A DNA stretch of 64,000 nt from an uncultured Acetatifactor sp. (GCA_934436245.1 CAKSAM010000003.1:62001-126000); one strand, 5' to 3'. Counted from the first letter of the stretch, positions 26,664 through 35,455 are shown. Numbers and translations are program-made. Notes: generated by a model not told the origin, from the sequence alone.

Positions 26664-26692
26664 TTGACAGTGTTTGTCCTTTTTTGTAGAAT
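26664..26692 (+). promoter_or_regulatory. Promoter of the riboswitch transcript
   Basis: TTGACA (26664-26669), a 17-base spacer and TAGAAT (26687-26692). It gives a start just upstream of the yybP-ykoY aptamer. Confidence 0.8.
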
Positions 26693-26700
26693 GAGGGCAC

Positions 26701-26843
26701 AGTTAAGAGGGAGTAGTTCCCGGATGGTTTCTGGTAGAATGGTAACCTGGAATGGTAACCGAATGATACAGGCAGCTGTCCGGAATGATAATCGTCATCA
26801 CGTCCGTCGGACCGGTTATTATTGTAAGCAACGAGACTTTTAT
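26701..26843 (+). ncRNA. yybP-ykoY manganese riboswitch
   Basis: The conserved elements of the yybP-ykoY class are present in order: the 5' AGGGAGTAG (about 26708-26716), the central CGTCATCACG (about 26793-26802), and the 3' CAACGAGACTTTT (about 26829-26841) that closes P1. The class senses Mn2+ and turns on export genes. The 3' side of P1 overlaps the first half of a terminator stem, so Mn binding would prevent termination. Confidence 0.88.
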
Positions 26844-26882
26844 CGATCATTTTTGATGCGGTAAGAGTCTCTATTTTTATAC
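26833..26882 (+). terminator. Riboswitch-controlled terminator
   Basis: GAGACTTTTATCG (26833-26845) pairs with CGGTAAGAGTCTC (26859-26871), extended by GATCA/TGATG, and several T-runs follow. It is mutually exclusive with aptamer P1. Confidence 0.85.
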
Positions 26883-26940
26883 TTTTTTATTTTTATACTT
26901 TTTATAAGAATACGTGAGTCACCGCAGGAAAGGACAGCTT

Positions 26941-27858
26941 ATGGAATACATATTGTTACTCGTAGGATTTATACTTCTGATCAAAGGTGCAGACTTTTTC
27001 GTGGAGGGAAGCTCCTCCCTGGCGGGGATCCTGAAGGTCCCCAGCGTCATCATCGGTCTGACCATCGTCGCCATGGGCACCAGCGCGCCGGAGGCTTCCG
27101 TCAGTATCAACGCCGCACTGGCTGGCAGTAATGATATCGCCATCAGTAATGTCGTCGGCTCGAATATCTTCAATGGTCTGGTGGTCGTGGGTATCTGTGC
27201 ATTTCTGCACAGTTTTATGCCCCACGGAGAGATCCTGAAACGGGATATGCCGTTAAATATCCTGGTAACCTTCGTATTATGTCTGATGTTTTTAGATGGC
27301 AGCTTAAGCCGCATTGAAGGTGCTGTCCTGTTGCTGGGCATGATCGTATATCTGGGATTTATGATCTATTCTGCCCGGAAAAACAGAGAAGAGGGCGAAC
27401 CCGGCAAGATCCTCTCCCTGCCCCGCAGCCTTTTGTATATTGCCGGAGGTCTGGCTGCCGTTATCTTCGGTGGTGATCTCGTGGTAGATAAAGCCTGCAT
27501 CATCGCTACGAATTTCGGTGTCAGCCAGAATTTCATCGGACTGACCATTATCGCCATCGGCACCTCCCTGCCGGAGCTGGTGACCTCTATCGTTGCCACG
27601 AAAAAGGGAGATAGTGGGCTGGCGCTGGGCAATGCCATCGGCTCCAACCTGTTCAACATCCTGTTTATCCTCGGAATGTCTGCGGTGATCAGTCCGCTGC
27701 ATGTCCTCGGAGAGTCCGTCATCGACACCGTACTGCTCCTTGGCAGTGCCATTCTGCTCTTCGTATTCGCCCGTACCGGCAGACGCATGACCCGCAGTGA
27801 GGGGGCTGCGTGCGTGCTTCTGTATGTTGCATATACGGCTTACCTCTTCGTGAGGTAA
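26941..27858 (+). CDS. CaCA-family cation exchanger (YrbG-like)
   Basis: A 305-residue membrane protein with the two inverted halves of the Ca/cation antiporter superfamily. The alpha repeats are VAMGTSAPEASVSINAAL in the first half and IAIGTSLPELVTSIVA in the second, each followed by a SN-containing motif (VVGSNIFN, AIGSNLFN). About ten helices are evident. By family it exchanges Ca2+ for Na+ or H+; the Mn riboswitch upstream suggests that Mn2+ is a real substrate here. AAAGGA lies before the ATG. It is a single-gene transcript ended by the terminator at 27878-27914. Confidence 0.92.
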   Translation: MEYILLLVGFILLIKGADFFVEGSSSLAGILKVPSVIIGLTIVAMGTSAPEASVSINAALAGSNDIAISNVVGSNIFNGLVVVGICAFLHSFMPHGEILKRDMPLNILVTFVLCLMFLDGSLSRIEGAVLLLGMIVYLGFMIYSARKNREEGEPGKILSLPRSLLYIAGGLAAVIFGGDLVVDKACIIATNFGVSQNFIGLTIIAIGTSLPELVTSIVATKKGDSGLALGNAIGSNLFNILFILGMSAVISPLHVLGESVIDTVLLLGSAILLFVFARTGRRMTRSEGAACVLLYVAYTAYLFVR

Positions 27859-27877
27859 CAGTGCGGCTATAGACGCA

Positions 27878-27914
27878 CACAAAAAGCGCACCTGGGGGAG
27901 GTGCGCTTTTTGTG
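27878..27914. terminator. Bidirectional terminator
   Basis: CACAAAAAGCGCACCT and AGGTGCGCTTTTTGTG form a 16-base stem around GGGGG, with A-runs and T-runs on both sides. It serves the exchanger on the plus strand and the toxin gene on the minus strand. Confidence 0.92.
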
Positions 27915-28241
27915 CTAATATGTTCTTTCTAAAATCAATTTCGGTTTTGCATCTACCAACATATGTAATACTCTCAGTACATATACTTTCTTCGCTGATT
28001 CATCAATATAAAAGTATATTTTGTATCTTCGGTAATAGCATTTGCGAATTCCCTTTATTGCAAGTTCTTTATCGTCATCCAATGCATACGCTTCCGGCAT
28101 AAATTCAAGTTTGGCAATTGTCTTATAAAATCCTCTTGCCAATTGCAATGCCGTTTCCGGTGCTTTTTTAGCAAATGCTATATAGTCTGTATTAGCACAA
28201 ATATCCTCTTCCGCCTTGGGAAGAATTTGCACTTTATACAT
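27915..28241 (-). CDS. ParE/RelE-superfamily toxin
   Basis: A 108-residue protein with the ParE/RelE toxin fold: N-terminal VQILPKAEEDICANTDYIAF, a long helix with ARGFYKTIAKLEFMP, then the strand region KGIRKCYYRRYKIYFYIDE and VYVLRVLHMLVD near the C terminus. ParE types poison DNA gyrase and RelE types cleave mRNA; sequence alone does not decide. Its ATG overlaps the antitoxin stop (TAATG). AT-rich composition differs from the neighbours, so it was likely acquired. Confidence 0.88.
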   Translation of the reverse strand: MYKVQILPKAEEDICANTDYIAFAKKAPETALQLARGFYKTIAKLEFMPEAYALDDDKELAIKGIRKCYYRRYKIYFYIDESAKKVYVLRVLHMLVDAKPKLILERTY

Positions 28242-28411
28242 TATTTTCCGTTATACCTACTTTCCAACTCTGCGAAAAAAACTTTGTAATCTCTACCTTT
28301 TCCGTTCAACATATCTTGATAGCTATCCATTACTTTCTGGCGAACTACATTATTATCTACTTTGCTATCCGAATCGACAATATGTCTGTTCCCTTGAGCC
28401 ATTACTTCCAT
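28241..28411 (-). CDS. Antitoxin of the ParE-type pair
   Basis: A 56-residue protein directly before the toxin, with a stop that overlaps the toxin ATG. It reads MEVMAQGNRHIVDSD at the N terminus and ends VFFAELESRYNGK. The short size and coupling are typical of ParD-like or PHD-like partners, although the fold cannot be assigned; the N-terminal DNA-binding region would be very short. GGAGG lies nine bases upstream of the ATG at 28411. Confidence 0.7.
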   Translation of the reverse strand: MEVMAQGNRHIVDSDSKVDNNVVRQKVMDSYQDMLNGKGRDYKVFFAELESRYNGK

Positions 28412-28550
28412 AGCCTACATCCTCCTTACCTTAAAATCAAATCCGATCTAATATGTTCAACGGTATTCTCACACATTCCGATTTTATTATATCCGACTCT
28501 TCACGTTTAATCAACATATAATCACTGAATTCAAAGCTCATGTAATACAA

Positions 28551-28578
28551 AAGAGCACTCCCACATGGGAATGCTCTT
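28551..28578 (-). terminator. Terminator of the bioY-DUF1284 transcript
   Basis: AAGAGCACTCCCA and TGGGAATGCTCTT form a 13-base stem with one mismatch and a two-base loop; on the minus strand TTTT follows. Confidence 0.8.
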
Positions 28579-28580
28579 CA

Positions 28581-28970
28581 TTATTTGTGGCAGATATCTC
28601 TCCACTGGCAGTCGCCGCAGATGACCTTGCCATATCCCGGCTGCAGAATCTTCTCTTCTACGATCCGCTCAAATTCCGCAAAAGTCATTTCCTGGCCTGC
28701 TTTTAATCCGGTGTATTTCAATACACCCGCATCATACCGGTCTACCTTCTCCGCAGACTCGCAGCTGCCACCCTTATTATGGGGGCAGGCGCTGCAGATC
28801 TCATCCGTCGCTCCGACCAGCTGCAGGGATGCCGGTCCATTTTTCCCCAGAAGCCATTCTTTCACTTCCGCCATATGCTTAGTGAAACCCTCACTGTATC
28901 CCTTCCCTTCGAAAAAATACAGGCACATGCCGTGGTGCGGACGGATCCGGTAAGTTGTCGTTACTTCCAT
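28581..28970 (-). CDS. DUF1284 domain protein, probable Fe-S
   Basis: A 129-residue protein. The DUF1284 signature is at the start (IRPHHGMCLYFFEGKGYS). Cysteines in CSACPHN and SCESAEK and in VICGDCQWRDICHK suggest an Fe-S cluster. The family function is unknown. It lies just downstream of bioY (stop codon at 28985), so the two probably share a transcript. A longer frame overlapping bioY lacks family similarity. Confidence 0.82.
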   Translation of the reverse strand: MEVTTTYRIRPHHGMCLYFFEGKGYSEGFTKHMAEVKEWLLGKNGPASLQLVGATDEICSACPHNKGGSCESAEKVDRYDAGVLKYTGLKAGQEMTFAEFERIVEEKILQPGYGKVICGDCQWRDICHK

Positions 28971-28984
28971 ATCCGGTGTATCCT

Positions 28985-29551
28985 TTAGTCCTGTCCGTTC
29001 AGCTTCAGAGCCTTGGACAGTCTCTTGCTCAGTGTCAGTGCCAGTACGATCTTCACCAGATCCGGAATGATGAAAGGAATTACACACCAACCCAGTACAG
29101 TAACCAGACCGACAGCTTCTGAATTCTGCGCATATACAACCATGAACCACACAGTTCCGATAGCATAGCACACGATCAGACCCAGTACCATGGAGATACC
29201 CAGCACCCATGTCTTGCGTCCGAACAGCTTCTCGATCAGCCACATCAGCAGTGCTGAGAATAAAAATCCGATAATGTAACCGCCGGTGTTGCCAAGTAAC
29301 TGACCGATACCACCAGAAAATCCCGCAAATACAGGAATGCCTACCGCACCCAGTAAAATATAGATCAATACCGCAAGGCTTCCTCTCTTGCCGCCCAGTA
29401 CGCCGACTGCCAGGAATACTGCGAAGGTCTGTAACGTAAAGGGAACCGTCATCGGGATGGAGATCCAGGAGCAGATAGCGATCAGAACCGCAAATACCGC
29501 AATATACACCATGTCATAAGTCTTGCTGCGAGTTGTTGTCTGTGTTGTCAT
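28985..29551 (-). CDS. bioY: Biotin transporter substrate-binding subunit BioY
   Basis: A 188-residue ECF-type S component with six membrane helices. It contains the family stretch FTLQTFAVFLAVGVLGGKRG, the GAVGIPVFAGFSGGIGQLLGNTGGYIIGF segment with the biotin-site region, and a long C-terminal pair of helices. It takes up biotin with an energising EcfAAT module, which must lie elsewhere. The BirA operator upstream makes it biotin-repressed. Confidence 0.95.
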   Translation of the reverse strand: MTTQTTTRSKTYDMVYIAVFAVLIAICSWISIPMTVPFTLQTFAVFLAVGVLGGKRGSLAVLIYILLGAVGIPVFAGFSGGIGQLLGNTGGYIIGFLFSALLMWLIEKLFGRKTWVLGISMVLGLIVCYAIGTVWFMVVYAQNSEAVGLVTVLGWCVIPFIIPDLVKIVLALTLSKRLSKALKLNGQD

Positions 29552-29601
29552 AATAAAAAACCATGCCTTTCTGTCAGATGTCTTTTTTAAAAACCTCTGT
29601 C

Positions 29602-29658
29602 AGAATAGCATGGTGGTTTTTAATTGTCAACCATTTTTATAAAATAGTTAACAATTAA
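29602..29658 (-). promoter_or_regulatory. bioY promoter with BirA operator
   Basis: Half-sites TTAATTGTCAAC (29620-29631) and GTTAACAATTAA (29647-29658) match as inverted repeats in 11 of 12 positions, 15 bases apart, as in Firmicutes BirA sites. The -35 TTGACA (29625-29630, minus strand) lies in one half-site, and TATTCT (29602-29607) follows after 17 bases. BirA loaded with biotinyl-AMP would block transcription. Confidence 0.85.
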
Positions 29659-29671
29659 GTGGATTCTCTGG

Positions 29672-31249
29672 TCAGGACTGCTTCATCGTCTTCTTATTCC
29701 GGTACATATCCTCATCTGCACGCTCACGCACCTTCTCCGGATCTGTATCATCCGCCGTGAATACAGCATACCCACAGGCAATTCCCACCGGAACGGGGAT
29801 GATGTTCTTGTGATTCAAGATCTCTACATCCTGGTGGATCTTATGCATCACACGTTCTATCTTAAAATGTCTTCCCTTAGGAATGATACAACAGAATTCA
29901 TCCCCACCAATGCGATAGCATTTCCCATAGCGTTCAAAATTGTCCTCTATGATATGTGCCGCATTGATAATATACTCGTCTCCAGCCCTATGCCCATATT
30001 GATCGTTACACTGCTTAAGATTGTTCAGGTCAAAGGTCACTATGACATACCCTTCAAAATCCTTCTCGTTTTTCACAAAATAATCATAAGCATTTCGATT
30101 GTACATGCCTGTCATGGAATCATTCAGGGCAAACTGTTCCAGCTCCTCTACCCTACGGCCTTTTTTCAGCCGGGCCACTGTCTGTCTGGCGGATTCTATG
30201 CCCAGCACCACAATAAAGAGCAAGAAAGAGCTTCTGCCAAATAAACCTACAACATTGCCGGATTTATAATAGCCACCCACTTCTATAATCGTAGCAAAAA
30301 ATACAAGCAGCAGTGCTCCTACACATGCCTTCAGTCTCTGATCCAGCTGCCTTCTGGCAATTTTGCTACAGATGACCACCAGCAGGTATAGAATCGTCAG
30401 AATGATCAACACATGCGTCATCCACAGGCTTCTCCGGAACTCATATATCTCTGCCGCATTCAATATATGCGTCAGCACAATCAATGCCAGATTGGCATTA
30501 CAGATAATTCTCCAAAACAGGTCATCCCTGATCTCCAGAAAGCTCTTCACAAACAGGATAAAGGACATCGGCAACAGCATGAGCGTAGCAAATGCCAGAT
30601 AAGAGCATCCCTGCCTGTTGGCCAGGAGCAGCGTTGCCACATCCGTCTCATTGGCCGACCATGTCCCCAGCAGGATCGAAAAAATACCCAGATACAATAA
30701 TGTTCCGTCGATCCGGCTGCCGCTGCGGATAACGATCCAATAAATACTAATATACAAGCCTACCAGTATCACCATCATGCTGATGAGAAAGGCAGGCATT
30801 GCCCTGCGCATCACCCCAAGATAGATATTAAAGCCGCTACCGATATAAAACGTCTTCTGCTGACCTGCCGCTTCCGGATAACAGGGTGTGAACTGTACCT
30901 GCAAGCTGCTCGCATTACTTGAAAACCTGACAATATTCCAGGTCCAGCCCGGAGTATTTCCCCATATACCGGGCACAGCATCCAGCCGGTAGATCAGCTT
31001 TCCATCTGCATACACCGCAATCTGCTGATGCGCCGAGTAGAACGCGATCGAGTTCGTCTCACCATCATTTTGATCCAATATAAAATCATACAGTTCCCTG
31101 CCGTCATCCATGATGCGGACTGCGTCCGGCGTACACTCCTGCAATGACCTTACCTCCGGCGCACTGCCTGAGGTGCAGATCATGCACAGAAGCACCATGG
31201 CAAATACAACCGATACGATTATAATAAGCTTTCCCTGTTCCTTCTCCAT
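29672..31249 (-). CDS. Membrane diguanylate cyclase (GGDEF)
   Basis: A 525-residue protein. It has an N-terminal signal-anchor (LIIIVSVVFAMVLLCMIC), an extracytoplasmic region of about 120 residues with a WGNTPGWTWNIVRF segment, about seven membrane helices (150-350, a 7TMR-DISM-like layout), and a GGDEF domain with an intact GGDEF at about 448-452. It would make cyclic di-GMP in response to an extracellular signal. The RxxD inhibitory site is not present five residues upstream. The start at 31249 has GAGGG before it. Confidence 0.85.
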   Translation of the reverse strand: MEKEQGKLIIIVSVVFAMVLLCMICTSGSAPEVRSLQECTPDAVRIMDDGRELYDFILDQNDGETNSIAFYSAHQQIAVYADGKLIYRLDAVPGIWGNTPGWTWNIVRFSSNASSLQVQFTPCYPEAAGQQKTFYIGSGFNIYLGVMRRAMPAFLISMMVILVGLYISIYWIVIRSGSRIDGTLLYLGIFSILLGTWSANETDVATLLLANRQGCSYLAFATLMLLPMSFILFVKSFLEIRDDLFWRIICNANLALIVLTHILNAAEIYEFRRSLWMTHVLIILTILYLLVVICSKIARRQLDQRLKACVGALLLVFFATIIEVGGYYKSGNVVGLFGRSSFLLFIVVLGIESARQTVARLKKGRRVEELEQFALNDSMTGMYNRNAYDYFVKNEKDFEGYVIVTFDLNNLKQCNDQYGHRAGDEYIINAAHIIEDNFERYGKCYRIGGDEFCCIIPKGRHFKIERVMHKIHQDVEILNHKNIIPVPVGIACGYAVFTADDTDPEKVRERADEDMYRNKKTMKQS

Positions 31250-31272
31250 TATTTCCCTCAATATCCAACGTA

Positions 31273-31333
31273 ATTCAACGTACTGCTTGGTACTATTTGG
31301 TACTATGGTACTAATTTTCTTATTATTTGTCAA
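31273..31333 (-). promoter_or_regulatory. Promoter and GGTACTA repeats before the GGDEF gene
   Basis: Minus-strand TTGACA (31328-31333), a 17-base spacer and TACCAT. Three GGTACTA copies on the plus strand (31289-31295, 31299-31305, 31307-31313) overlap the -10 and start site, and ATTCAACGTACT (31273-31284) follows. The same 12 bases occur before the Rpn gene at 38793-38804. Confidence 0.6.
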
Positions 31334-31433
31334 CACAGAGTCGTATCTATCTCACGTTTGAAAATATTGTAATTCTGCCGCCTCTCCATGTTGACCCATT
31401 CGTTTTGCCAGTTCCATACTTCTCGGATAAGCA

Positions 31434-34400
31434 TTATACCGTTGTGATCATACTCACGAATTCTTCTCCTGTAAATTCTCTGCCGGTCAACAATTCCCGG
31501 GCAATCTTCTCAATACAGTGCTGATATTTCTGTATAATCTCAGTAGCATACTGATCTCCCTGTCTGAGAAGGTCTTCCGGCTTTGTAACTCCGATCTCGC
31601 ACATTCCGTACAGATTCAGCATGTTATCCGCAATTTTTTTTGCTCTCTCATAATCAGAAATGCAGCCTTCATCACAGCTGCCGCAGAATACTCTTTCCGC
31701 ACAACGCCCTGCCAGCAGAATAGCAATCTCATTTTGCAGTTCTTCCTCCGTCCGGTTACGACCGTTCTCCTTCAGAGATACTCTGCCCAGGCTGAATGCC
31801 CTGCTCTTGATACTGATCTTCTCTATCTCCATGGCAGAATGCAGTTCGTAGATGGCAATGGCATGTCCCAGTTCATGATATGCGGTGCGAAGCCTGCTCT
31901 CTTCACTGATTTTTTTAGGATCATGCAGACGGATTCCCACAGAATTGGTCTCGATCAATTCTCCGATCTCCGGAATATCACACACTTCAATACGATTGTA
32001 GTTTTCCTTGGTATACTCACGCTCCGAGCGATTGGCTATAATGCGTGAGATCAACTGCTCTACAAACCTTCCGTTTCCGAATTTCGGCATTTCACAGAAA
32101 TACTCCATAATATCCCCGACCTTCGGGTAGACTTCCTCTGCCACCACAAAACCGGCTTCTTCCATCTGCTTTTTAAAGATTCTGATCAATTCCTCCGTAT
32201 TATAATCTTCAAACCGGAATGTGTAACCGATTCTGGACGGAATTCCCGGATTCATTTCCAGAAAATTTCTCATCTCAGCAGGATATCCTGCAAAAACGAA
32301 AATAGTATCTTCCTTATGGTCCACCATTGCCGTCAGAATCGTCTCCACTGCCTCTCTTCCGGCCTCTCCGGCTTCCGCAAGTGCATAAGCCTCATCAATA
32401 AATAGTACACCGCCAATCGCTTTATTGATGAGTTCGTTTACCTGTTTTGCGGTCTCACCACCAAAGGGATTGATGATATCCTTGCGCTCTGCAGCCACCA
32501 GCCGGTTCGTCTTCAATACCCCCAGAGAATACAGGTCATTTGCGATCATCTTTGCCACTGTAGTCTTACCGGTTCCCGGATTGCCCATAAACAGCATATG
32601 CATAAAAGGCTCCGGCATTTTTTTCATTCCCATTTCTTTTATGGCATGAAAATACTTCACCTGGGTACGGAATTTTTCCAACTGCTTTTTCACACTCTCC
32701 AGGCCGATCATATTTTCAATCGTCGGTTCGTTCTTGGCAGGCATTACGTCCAGAAAATGCTTCTTATACAAGATTTTAGGCAGCTCGGCCTTTTCTTTTC
32801 CGTATTTTTTCACCAGTTCATAATATTCCTTGGACCAGCTGCCCTGCACCTCCTGCAGCAGATTTGCCACATCCCTGCCGTTTCCGAAAAATTCCTGCAA
32901 TTTACGGGCTTCCAGGCACTCCTCCAGTGTCTCCTCCGCAGATTCATCCAACGTAAATCCGCTCTGTCTGCACTGCTGCTCAAAAATCTGTTTCAACTCT
33001 TCCACGCTGAAGTCTTCAAATCTGATTTTATAGGCAATACGGCTGCTGAGACCACTGTTTTTCTTCATCAGTTCTTCCATTTTGTCCTCGTAGCCCGCCA
33101 GGATCACCACCAGACGATCCTGATAATTTAACATCTCCTGAATCAGAATATTCAAAGCCTCTGCAGCGCTTTCCGTACCGTTTGCCAGCCCATACGCCTC
33201 ATCTATGATCAACACCCCATCCAATGCCTGTTGTATTTTACTTCTTACTTTTGCGCTGGTACCGTTTTTATAGACAGAAGTCAGATCTCCTACCGTTGCC
33301 TCTACACATTTTCTGGTCTTCAGTACACCGCACTGCCACAGCAGTTCCGCCGTCAGCCTTGCCACCGTCGTTTTCCCGGTTCCGGGATTTCCATAAAACA
33401 TCATGTGATAAGATCCTTTTTTTGCATTTTCCGGATCCGCCAGTTGTTTTTTATAAATCCCGTCAAAGGTCTCCTTGACACTCTGCAGACCTGTCAAAGC
33501 GTTCAATTTTGACAGGACATCCTCCGCCGTGCGGATTTCCTTCCGGTATCTGGGAATACATTTTGCCGTAAGTACATCCGGCTTCTCTTCTGCACAGTGC
33601 CTGCTGAAATGTAGCGCATACACACGGTTTACCGCATCTTCGGCAAATGCCACTCCCTTCAGTTCTGCCCTCTGGTAGATCGTATGCACATATCTCGTAA
33701 ATTCTTCCTCAAAATCCGGTGCCAGTGTAAAGGACGAACTGTGAAATTCGTATAGTGCCATCTTCAGTGCCTGTTCCATGGTAATTTCCGGGATACAGAT
33801 CTTATGACTGAAAATACGATAATTTAATTCATTATTTTTTAAAAAGCTATCCTTGTAAACGTACTCGCTCATGCTGACGATCAACGCTACCTCCGGATGC
33901 TTTTTGGTAAAGTCCACAACATGGTTCCAGAAATTCCTGTATTTCGTTGCTTTCTTTACGGATTCTTCCCTTGCAGCCCCGGTTCCGGCATCTTCATTCA
34001 AAAATGGCTGCGGCTGACAATCACAGATATGGATCGTATCGCACTGTTCCCATCTGGCATCAAAATTCCCTGCAACACGGCCTTTCACTCCGGTGTCAAA
34101 GCTTTCGATGGCCTCTTTTTCCTCCACCACATAATTTATTGTATGCGTTCCCCGGAAAAAATCCGACAACTTATTTGCAAATTTCATGATCTGCTCCGCA
34201 TCTTCCCCATACAGCAGCAGATTATAGTAGGTGCCCATGATTTCCGGATGTCTGACACAGGTTTCAACCTTTGTGCGCTGATATCTGAACGTAACATACT
34301 CAGTAATTGTGGGATAATATTTTTCTGAAATATGAAATTCCCTTGCCTCTTCCAGGACCGCACCCACATATTGCTCTGCACTCCCGGCAAGAAACGGCAG

Positions 34401-34757
34401 CTTCAGTGCCAGCTGTTTCTCAATTTCCCCGTTGGATACTTTCAGAATTTTCACAGCTGCAGGCGTCCCCTCTACCGTATCATAAATACGTACCTCCGCC
34501 TCAATCGTAGCCGCCACGGTTTCAAAATAGCTGTCAGCCTCCCCCGGTTCTATCAGTTCAAAAGCTGCTATAAGTTCGAAGCTCATTCGTTTTTTGTGGT
34601 CGAAAGACTTCTCCTGCTTTATCAGCCTCATTTCCTTCCGCTCAGCACCCAGGATTTCAACATTTCTATAATACGGTCCTGCCAATATATTCGACTGTAT
34701 CAATGTCAGATGATGCCATATAAGATCTTTTATCCTTGTGGTTAAACTTTTTTCCAT
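31434..34757 (-). CDS. Tandem CbxX-type AAA protein with C-terminal M41-like protease motif
   Basis: A roughly 1107-residue protein. The first 400 residues are unrecognised. Two AAA modules of the CbxX/SpoVK type follow: Walker A GNPGTGKTT at 456-464 and at 725-733, and Walker B IDEAYGLA and IDEAYALA about 55-60 residues on in each. The C-terminal 160 residues carry AYHELGHAIAIYE (HExGH zinc motif at about 961-965) and SDYERAKKIA, which fits the third metal ligand of FtsH M41 proteases. FtsH has one AAA domain and membrane helices; this protein has two AAA domains and no obvious membrane helix. It may be a soluble ATP-driven protease or a secretion/assembly factor. The start at 34757 is uncertain. 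Confidence 0.75.
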   Translation of the reverse strand: MEKSLTTRIKDLIWHHLTLIQSNILAGPYYRNVEILGAERKEMRLIKQEKSFDHKKRMSFELIAAFELIEPGEADSYFETVAATIEAEVRIYDTVEGTPAAVKILKVSNGEIEKQLALKLPFLAGSAEQYVGAVLEEAREFHISEKYYPTITEYVTFRYQRTKVETCVRHPEIMGTYYNLLLYGEDAEQIMKFANKLSDFFRGTHTINYVVEEKEAIESFDTGVKGRVAGNFDARWEQCDTIHICDCQPQPFLNEDAGTGAAREESVKKATKYRNFWNHVVDFTKKHPEVALIVSMSEYVYKDSFLKNNELNYRIFSHKICIPEITMEQALKMALYEFHSSSFTLAPDFEEEFTRYVHTIYQRAELKGVAFAEDAVNRVYALHFSRHCAEEKPDVLTAKCIPRYRKEIRTAEDVLSKLNALTGLQSVKETFDGIYKKQLADPENAKKGSYHMMFYGNPGTGKTTVARLTAELLWQCGVLKTRKCVEATVGDLTSVYKNGTSAKVRSKIQQALDGVLIIDEAYGLANGTESAAEALNILIQEMLNYQDRLVVILAGYEDKMEELMKKNSGLSSRIAYKIRFEDFSVEELKQIFEQQCRQSGFTLDESAEETLEECLEARKLQEFFGNGRDVANLLQEVQGSWSKEYYELVKKYGKEKAELPKILYKKHFLDVMPAKNEPTIENMIGLESVKKQLEKFRTQVKYFHAIKEMGMKKMPEPFMHMLFMGNPGTGKTTVAKMIANDLYSLGVLKTNRLVAAERKDIINPFGGETAKQVNELINKAIGGVLFIDEAYALAEAGEAGREAVETILTAMVDHKEDTIFVFAGYPAEMRNFLEMNPGIPSRIGYTFRFEDYNTEELIRIFKKQMEEAGFVVAEEVYPKVGDIMEYFCEMPKFGNGRFVEQLISRIIANRSEREYTKENYNRIEVCDIPEIGELIETNSVGIRLHDPKKISEESRLRTAYHELGHAIAIYELHSAMEIEKISIKSRAFSLGRVSLKENGRNRTEEELQNEIAILLAGRCAERVFCGSCDEGCISDYERAKKIADNMLNLYGMCEIGVTKPEDLLRQGDQYATEIIQKYQHCIEKIARELLTGREFTGEEFVSMITTV

Positions 34758-34897
34758 GTTATCTGCGATGTCCTTTTGCACTCTCCCGGCCGTGCTCCGG
34801 TGTCCCGGCCACCTGCCGATAGTCAAATAGCTGCCAATTATGGCAGCCATTCTCCCAGTTCTATTTTGTTATCTTCTTTGCCTGTAATCTGAACTTA

Positions 34898-35416
34898 TTA
34901 AAAGTTGTATGCTGACGATATTGCCACACCACTGATTGCAGCAATTATGGATATAATAATTACCAGCACGACCGTAATGATAATCCAGCAGAAATAAGAT
35001 CTGGCAAAGTTCTGTAAATTCTTGTTCTTGGTGCCACCGAACGAGAATACCAGCAGCAGAATAAATCCTACACACGGAATAGAAAACAATAACTCATATC
35101 CGAAATATCCCCACATAGTAATGGGCTGATAACCATCCGGAACCATTGCTCCATTATTCTGCATCCCCGGAGCCGGCTGCCGGTTTGCCATACCATTCTG
35201 CGGATACGGTGCCTGCTGACTATAGTTCGGCTGTGGATTCACTGTAGGCTGTGGGTTCACTGTAGGCTGCGGATTTACTGTAGGCTGCGGATTCACTACC
35301 GGATCTGCTTCAGCCACCGGCTGTTCGCTTACTGCTGAGTGCTCTAATGGAGCTCCGCAATTTTTACAAAATGTAAAAACCTCCTCGTTCTGAGTTCCAC
35401 ATTTTTCACATATCAT
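34898..35416 (-). CDS. Zinc-ribbon membrane protein with NPQPTV repeats
   Basis: A 172-residue protein. The N-terminal zinc ribbon has CEKCGTQ and CKNCGAP (two CxxC knuckles). A Pro/Gln/Asn-rich linker with three NPQPTV repeats follows, then two hydrophobic helices (IPCVGFILLLVFSFGG and CWIIITVVLVIIISIIAAISG). The function is unknown; such proteins are often small membrane sensors or adaptors. The start at 35416 has GGGAGG eight bases upstream. Neighbours are the AAA-protease protein and DUF2752 on the same strand. Confidence 0.8.
   Translation of the reverse strand: MICEKCGTQNEEVFTFCKNCGAPLEHSAVSEQPVAEADPVVNPQPTVNPQPTVNPQPTVNPQPNYSQQAPYPQNGMANRQPAPGMQNNGAMVPDGYQPITMWGYFGYELLFSIPCVGFILLLVFSFGGTKNKNLQNFARSYFCWIIITVVLVIIISIIAAISGVAISSAYNF
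35229..35300 (-). repeat. Four 18-base tandem repeats
   Basis: Units start at 35229, 35247, 35265 and 35283 and encode the NPQPTV linker of the zinc-ribbon protein. Differences are mostly at third codon positions, so the linker has probably expanded by slippage and drifted under protein-level selection. Confidence 0.9.
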
Positions 35417-35455
35417 CTTTTGTTCCTCCCTCATTCTTTCGTTTTTATAAAGACT

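Noticed and set aside
26652..26864. A 70-codon frame between the EEP and exchanger genes
   Set aside because: The region is the yybP-ykoY riboswitch.
27304..27891. A 195-codon minus-strand frame over the cation exchanger
   Set aside because: The exchanger has both alpha repeats and a ribosome binding site; the reverse frame has none.
35229..35300. Four 18-base repeats that could be taken for a short CRISPR
   Set aside because: They are directly adjacent without spacers and code for an NPQPTV protein linker.
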